From: Cytobacillus oceanisediminis
GTDB lineage: Bacteria > Bacillota > Bacilli > Bacillales > Cytobacillaceae
Assembly: GCF_007830235.1 (NCBI RefSeq)
Contig: NZ_VLKI01000008.1
Coordinates: 112,515 to 176,514, forward strand
Direction of reading: 5' to 3'
DNA: 64,000 nt
The notes under the pieces were generated by a model. It did no database searches and was not told the origin of the DNA. It saw nothing but the letters and a program-made list of their open reading frames with translations. Below, piece after piece: positions 60,774-64,000 of the stretch. A program made the translations under genes and the position numbers. Numbering within the stretch: the first letter of the stretch is position 1; every line of letters starts with the position of its first letter.

Positions 60774-60802
60774 ATTATATCTCCCTTGACCAAACTGGTC
60801 AA
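60774..60802 (-). promoter_or_regulatory. Promoter of the TetR gene
   Basis: Minus strand -35 TTGACC (60802-60797), 17-nt spacer, consensus -10 TATAAT (60779-60774). Operator 1 overlaps the -35. Confidence 0.85.
60786..60802. promoter_or_regulatory. TetR operator 1
   Basis: Palindrome TTGACC-AAACT-GGTCAA lying across the -35 element, a position for direct repression. Confidence 0.7.
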
Positions 60803-60840
60803 TATAGTTTAAGAATTTTTTTAGCATTTTATGCCACATA

Positions 60841-60883
60841 AAAAAAGATCAGCCTGAACGTTAAGTTCAGAACTGACCTTTAA
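60841..60883 (-). terminator. Terminator of the amtB operon
   Basis: GATCAG.CCTGAAC pairs with GTTCAG.ACTGACC around GTTAA, with TTTTTT on the minus strand. Confidence 0.7.
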
Positions 60884-60888
60884 AGAAT

Positions 60889-61620
60889 TCAACTAAGTTT
60901 TGCCAGACGCTCATAAACGTCCTTTAAATTTGTACAGCCTGAATTTTGCGCTTTTTCACTCAATATACACCATAGCTGCGCGGTAAGCTTCGCATCCCCC
61001 AGCGCATGATGGCGGCCAATCACGGGAATGCCATTATATTCGCACAGCTCTTCTAATTTAAAAAGATCCTTATCAGGTTCTGCCACCCTGTAAAGGAAGG
61101 ACGTATCCAATATTTTATGCTTAAAGGGAGTGCGGAACAACTTCCAGCAGCTGTGGCGCATAAAGCTTTTTTCATGATTCGCATGATGGGCAACAAGCGG
61201 CATATCCTTAACAAATTCAAAGAAACTGATTATTACATCTGCGAGGGTCGGCGCTTTAACTAACTGCCCCTCTGATAACCCGGTTAGTTCCTTTATTTCC
61301 GGAGGAAGAGGTTTATCATATTGCACGAGGGAATAAAAACAGTCCTCATCGCAAATTTCCCCTTCAATTATTTTAACTGCTCCAATGGAAATGATTTGAT
61401 CGCCTTTATCCGGATAAAAGCCGGTTGTTTCTATATCAAACACAACAACATTTAACTTTCTGATGGGTATGGCCATTGAATCGGCATTTTCCAGCTCCCT
61501 TTGCATTTGCCTGATAAACGCCATATGCTGGGCGTTCTGTCCATTCAAGCCCCCAAATATATTGGAATGAAGCTTCCCTTGAATTCCTCTGACAAATTGA
61601 ACAAAAGGATCGAATCCCAT
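60889..61620 (-). CDS. DEDDh-family 3'-5' exonuclease (DnaQ-like)
   Basis: A 243-residue protein with an N-terminal extension of about 50 residues and an exonuclease domain (about 57-235). Exo I is VVFDIETTGFYP near 58, Exo III is GRHHALGDAKLTAQ near 205. The Exo II region reads VAHHANHEKSF where the family usually has HNAxFD, so the motif Asp appears replaced. Overlaps the DUF294 gene by 1 nt. Nucleic-acid target unknown; not obviously a polymerase proofreading subunit. Confidence 0.8.
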   Translation of the reverse strand: MGFDPFVQFVRGIQGKLHSNIFGGLNGQNAQHMAFIRQMQRELENADSMAIPIRKLNVVVFDIETTGFYPDKGDQIISIGAVKIIEGEICDEDCFYSLVQYDKPLPPEIKELTGLSEGQLVKAPTLADVIISFFEFVKDMPLVAHHANHEKSFMRHSCWKLFRTPFKHKILDTSFLYRVAEPDKDLFKLEELCEYNGIPVIGRHHALGDAKLTAQLWCILSEKAQNSGCTNLKDVYERLAKLS

Positions 61621-62603
61621 TACACTACACCCTTTTCAACGGTCCTTATCACAAATTGATGAAGCTTTTTTCCATCCCTTAAAATACTTTTTAATTCATT
61701 TCTTTCCCTCTTCGTTAAGCTTTTTAAATGCAGGAAGTGGGTATCATCGTAGGTATCAGTTTGTTTGTATGTCAGAAGCCGCCATTTTAATAAAGTGGCA
61801 AAATTGTTTTTGTATCTGTTCATTTCTTCACCATAGTCTTTCATATCTTGAAGCTTTTCCAGCCTGGCAATTGTTGAAGTTTCGATGATCCCTTCTTTGA
61901 TAGCGAGAAGCCGAATCGCATTTACATAAGGGATAAATGCGGTGTATTTGAGATCCAGCTCCCCTTGATGAGTTCCTTTTTCCTCTGGAAGAAGCTGGCC
62001 AAGTGGACCAACCGCATTTTTCATATGCATACTCGTTTCCATCAGCCGGCTCAGCAGATTGGGATTATTGTTAATACGATTATGAATGAGTGATTTTAAT
62101 TCTCCTATATATTCTTTTTCACCAGCCAGCGCTCTGCTATCGTAGAAAATATGCAGATTTCTCATTGTTTGCCAGCTTTCTTCATCCATCCAATCTGAAA
62201 TCTGTTCCTTCCACTCCACTAAAGGCCGGCACCATATCGGGTTGGAACTCATTACCTTTCCTTCGCAGTAGGGATATCCAACTGTCTCAAGTCCCTCTGC
62301 TATCTCCTCCCCTAGCTTCAAAAAGTATGTTGCAGCCTCAGGATCTTCCGCTTCATATACCAGCCCGTGGTCCTGGTCGCTTAAAAAGCCTTGTTCCTTT
62401 CTCCCCCCGCTTCCTGTAGCGAACCAGGCTAACTTCCATGAGGGCAATTTTTCATTATTCATTCGATCCAAGGCTATCTCAAAAACGGTTTTCATAACAC
62501 GATCATGAAACTCATTCAACGCATAAGCATCAGACCGAAAATTCAAGATTTGTTCATCTTTCCATTTTTTCAGGGATTGATAAGTATTAATTCCGCAAGT
62601 CAT
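61620..62603 (-). CDS. DUF294 nucleotidyltransferase-like protein
   Basis: 327-residue protein. The nucleotidyltransferase core has FATGSGGRKEQGFLSDQDHGLVYE near residues 61-84 (split), with the metal-binding GSGGRxEQ...SDQD pattern of DUF294, related to the GlnD uridylyltransferase. A helical DUF294_C domain follows. No CBS or cyclic-nucleotide domains are fused, unlike many family members. Its stop overlaps the exonuclease start by 1 nt, and it follows amtB by 38 nt. Substrate unknown. Confidence 0.8.
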   Translation of the reverse strand: MTCGINTYQSLKKWKDEQILNFRSDAYALNEFHDRVMKTVFEIALDRMNNEKLPSWKLAWFATGSGGRKEQGFLSDQDHGLVYEAEDPEAATYFLKLGEEIAEGLETVGYPYCEGKVMSSNPIWCRPLVEWKEQISDWMDEESWQTMRNLHIFYDSRALAGEKEYIGELKSLIHNRINNNPNLLSRLMETSMHMKNAVGPLGQLLPEEKGTHQGELDLKYTAFIPYVNAIRLLAIKEGIIETSTIARLEKLQDMKDYGEEMNRYKNNFATLLKWRLLTYKQTDTYDDTHFLHLKSLTKRERNELKSILRDGKKLHQFVIRTVEKGVV

Positions 62604-62641
62604 CCGGACACTTCCTTTAAGGAAGCCCGTATTCTGGAGGT

Positions 62642-63910
62642 TTACGAGCTTAACCTTTTGTTTTCTTCAGCCATGAATACTTCCGGGTATCCGTAGCTGC
62701 CATGTTCACTTAAATCCAATCCCATAATTTCTTCTTCCTCTGTTACACGAAGTCCTCCCATTAACTTCTTGGCGACTGCCAGAATAATGAAAGATACAGC
62801 AAATGCATAAAGGCCGGAAACTGCTACACCCATAAATTGTACGCCCAGCTGTTCAAAACCGCCACCGTAAAATAACCCCGGCTTTCCAACTGTGGCCAGC
62901 TCTGGTGTTGCAAAGAATCCTGTCGATAAAGTTCCCCAAATTCCTGCTGCACCATGGACCGACAAAGCATAAATAGGATCGTCGATTTTTCTCTTTTCAA
63001 AGAACCTGACACTATAGAACACAAGGATACCAGCCACAAGCCCAATTACAACTGATGCCCACGTATCAACAAAAGCACAAGAAGCAGTAATAGCAACCAA
63101 GCCTGCCAAAGCACCATTAAGCATGGTCGGTACATCTGATTTGCCCATTACCATCCAAGAAATAATCAGTGCAGCTACAGCTCCAGCTCCAGCAGCCAGG
63201 TTTGTGTTCAATGCTACAAATCCAAAGAAGCCATCTTCAACTGATAATGTGCTGCCGGCGTTAAATCCGAACCAGCCGACCCAAAGAATCAGTACGCCCA
63301 ATGCAGTATATACTTGATTATGACCATATATGTTGTTTGCTGAACCATCTTTATTGAATTTTCCAATACGCGGTTTTAGCAAAATAGTAGCAGCCAGCGC
63401 TGCCATAGCACCTGTTAAGTGAACAACTGTAGAACCGGCGAAATCCTGCTTGCCATGCTCTGCAAGCCAGCCGCCGCCCCAGATCCAGTGTGCAACAACC
63501 GGGTAAACAATTGCGGAAAACAATATAGTAAAAATGAGGTATACGGATAATTTTGCACGTTCGGCAAATCCGCCTAGCGCGATCGTGATGGCAATGCCGG
63601 CAAATGCCAGCTGAAAAACGAAGAATACAGGAGAAGATAAGCTCAGCCCTTCAAGCTCGGCACCCGAGTAGAAGAAGTTTGAAAGTCCGACTAAAAAGTT
63701 GGCATTATCACCAAATATGAATCCAAAACCTACAGCCCAAAACACAAGTGATGCAAGCCCGAAAGTAAAAATGGTTTTGCCTGCAATATGACCGGCATTC
63801 TTCATTCTTGTCGAACCAGCCTCAAGCATAATAAATCCACCTAACATGAAGATAACTAAAATGGCTCCTAACATTACCCATAAACTGTTCATTAAAAATG
63901 TGGCATCCAA
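62642..63910 (-). CDS. amtB: Ammonium transporter AmtB/NrgA
   Basis: Ammonium channel, 422 aa, 11 spans. Conserved features: GGFIMLEAGSTRMKNAG near 24 (split), the pore His in VVHLTGAMAAL near 162 and SVHGAAGIWGTL near 307, and NQVYTALGVLILWVGWFGFN near 200. The start is TTG 63910, backed by GGGAGG 8 nt upstream. A TnrA/GlnR site lies 49 nt upstream, as for B. subtilis nrgAB. No PII (glnK/nrgB) gene follows; DUF294 and exonuclease genes do. Confidence 0.92.
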   Translation of the reverse strand: MDATFLMNSLWVMLGAILVIFMLGGFIMLEAGSTRMKNAGHIAGKTIFTFGLASLVFWAVGFGFIFGDNANFLVGLSNFFYSGAELEGLSLSSPVFFVFQLAFAGIAITIALGGFAERAKLSVYLIFTILFSAIVYPVVAHWIWGGGWLAEHGKQDFAGSTVVHLTGAMAALAATILLKPRIGKFNKDGSANNIYGHNQVYTALGVLILWVGWFGFNAGSTLSVEDGFFGFVALNTNLAAGAGAVAALIISWMVMGKSDVPTMLNGALAGLVAITASCAFVDTWASVVIGLVAGILVFYSVRFFEKRKIDDPIYALSVHGAAGIWGTLSTGFFATPELATVGKPGLFYGGGFEQLGVQFMGVAVSGLYAFAVSFIILAVAKKLMGGLRVTEEEEIMGLDLSEHGSYGYPEVFMAEENKRLSS

Positions 63911-63958
63911 TTTTATTTCCTCCCTTGGTTTATGATGTAATAAATATTTATTAATTCA

Positions 63959-63975
63959 TGTTATATTTCCTTACA
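63959..63975. promoter_or_regulatory. TnrA/GlnR-type nitrogen-control site
   Basis: On the minus strand TGTAAGGAAATATAACA fits TGTNAN7TNACA exactly and has one mismatch to the fuller TnrA consensus. Position upstream of amtB predicts activation in nitrogen limitation. Confidence 0.8.
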
Positions 63976-64000
63976 TCACTTTATTTAACTTTATTTTATC

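Overview
The window reads as chromosomal DNA of an endospore-forming, low-GC Gram-positive of the family Bacillaceae. Evidence is the alpha/beta-type small acid-soluble spore protein, two YjcZ-type sporulation miniproteins, the spore-coat transglutaminase Tgl, the SigI/RsgI pair, strong GGAGG ribosome sites with frequent TTG/GTG starts, and dense U-tract terminators. A Bacillus, Cytobacillus or Mesobacillus-like species is my inference; the sequence alone does not name it. I saw no rRNA, tRNA, IS transposase, prophage or CRISPR array.

Layout. 0-7.3 kb: glycolate oxidase genes glcDF, a SASP gene, convergent sigI-rsgI, a secreted DUF5667 protein, and a two-gene unit with a membrane protein and a small hydrophobic peptide. 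7.5-17.2 kb: an RND exporter (SwrC-like), an NhaC-family transporter behind a tyrosine T-box, release factor 3, a YfhP-like membrane hydrolase and nucleoside transporter nupC. 17.4-22.5 kb: a trehalose/oligosaccharide locus (treP, malL-like, treA) whose promoter carries two TreR-like operators and a cre site. 22.8-24.4 kb: tatA, a sirtuin and a DUF1232 protein. 24.9-28.7 kb: a TPP riboswitch followed by a thiamine-precursor ABC operon and a TatD-family hydrolase. 29-33 kb: an unknown secreted protein and a sugar ABC transporter. 33.3-37.5 kb: an ECF sigma factor with its putative partner, and an antibiotic-resistance-type ABC-F gene with an attenuator leader. 37.7-43.4 kb: YjcZ genes, the flotillin operon, small membrane and spore-coat-like proteins, a YitW-like protein and a subtilisin. 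43.6-50.7 kb: glycerophosphodiesterase, a divergent MurE paralogue, tgl, cstA, small hydrophilic proteins, a HAD phosphatase and an XRE regulator. 51-57 kb: a four-gene amino-compound uptake and catabolism operon divergent from a PucR-type regulator. 57-64 kb: an ABC-2 exporter operon with its TetR regulator, and amtB with a DUF294 nucleotidyltransferase and a DEDDh exonuclease behind a TnrA/GlnR site.

Most genes are ordinary Bacillaceae genes. The points most worth a second look lie in RNA and intergenic DNA: the Tyr T-box on the NhaC transporter, the ABC-F attenuator whose terminator swallows the Shine-Dalgarno sequence, a structured nupC leader, a family of dispersed elements with imperfect terminal inverted repeats (three copies, one internally deleted), and several gene-free stretches built from drifting copies of one short phrase. 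Among proteins, the MurE paralogue without the DNPR motif, the amtB-DUF294-exonuclease group without a PII gene, the small-peptide operon and the cysteine-containing secreted protein are the least explained.
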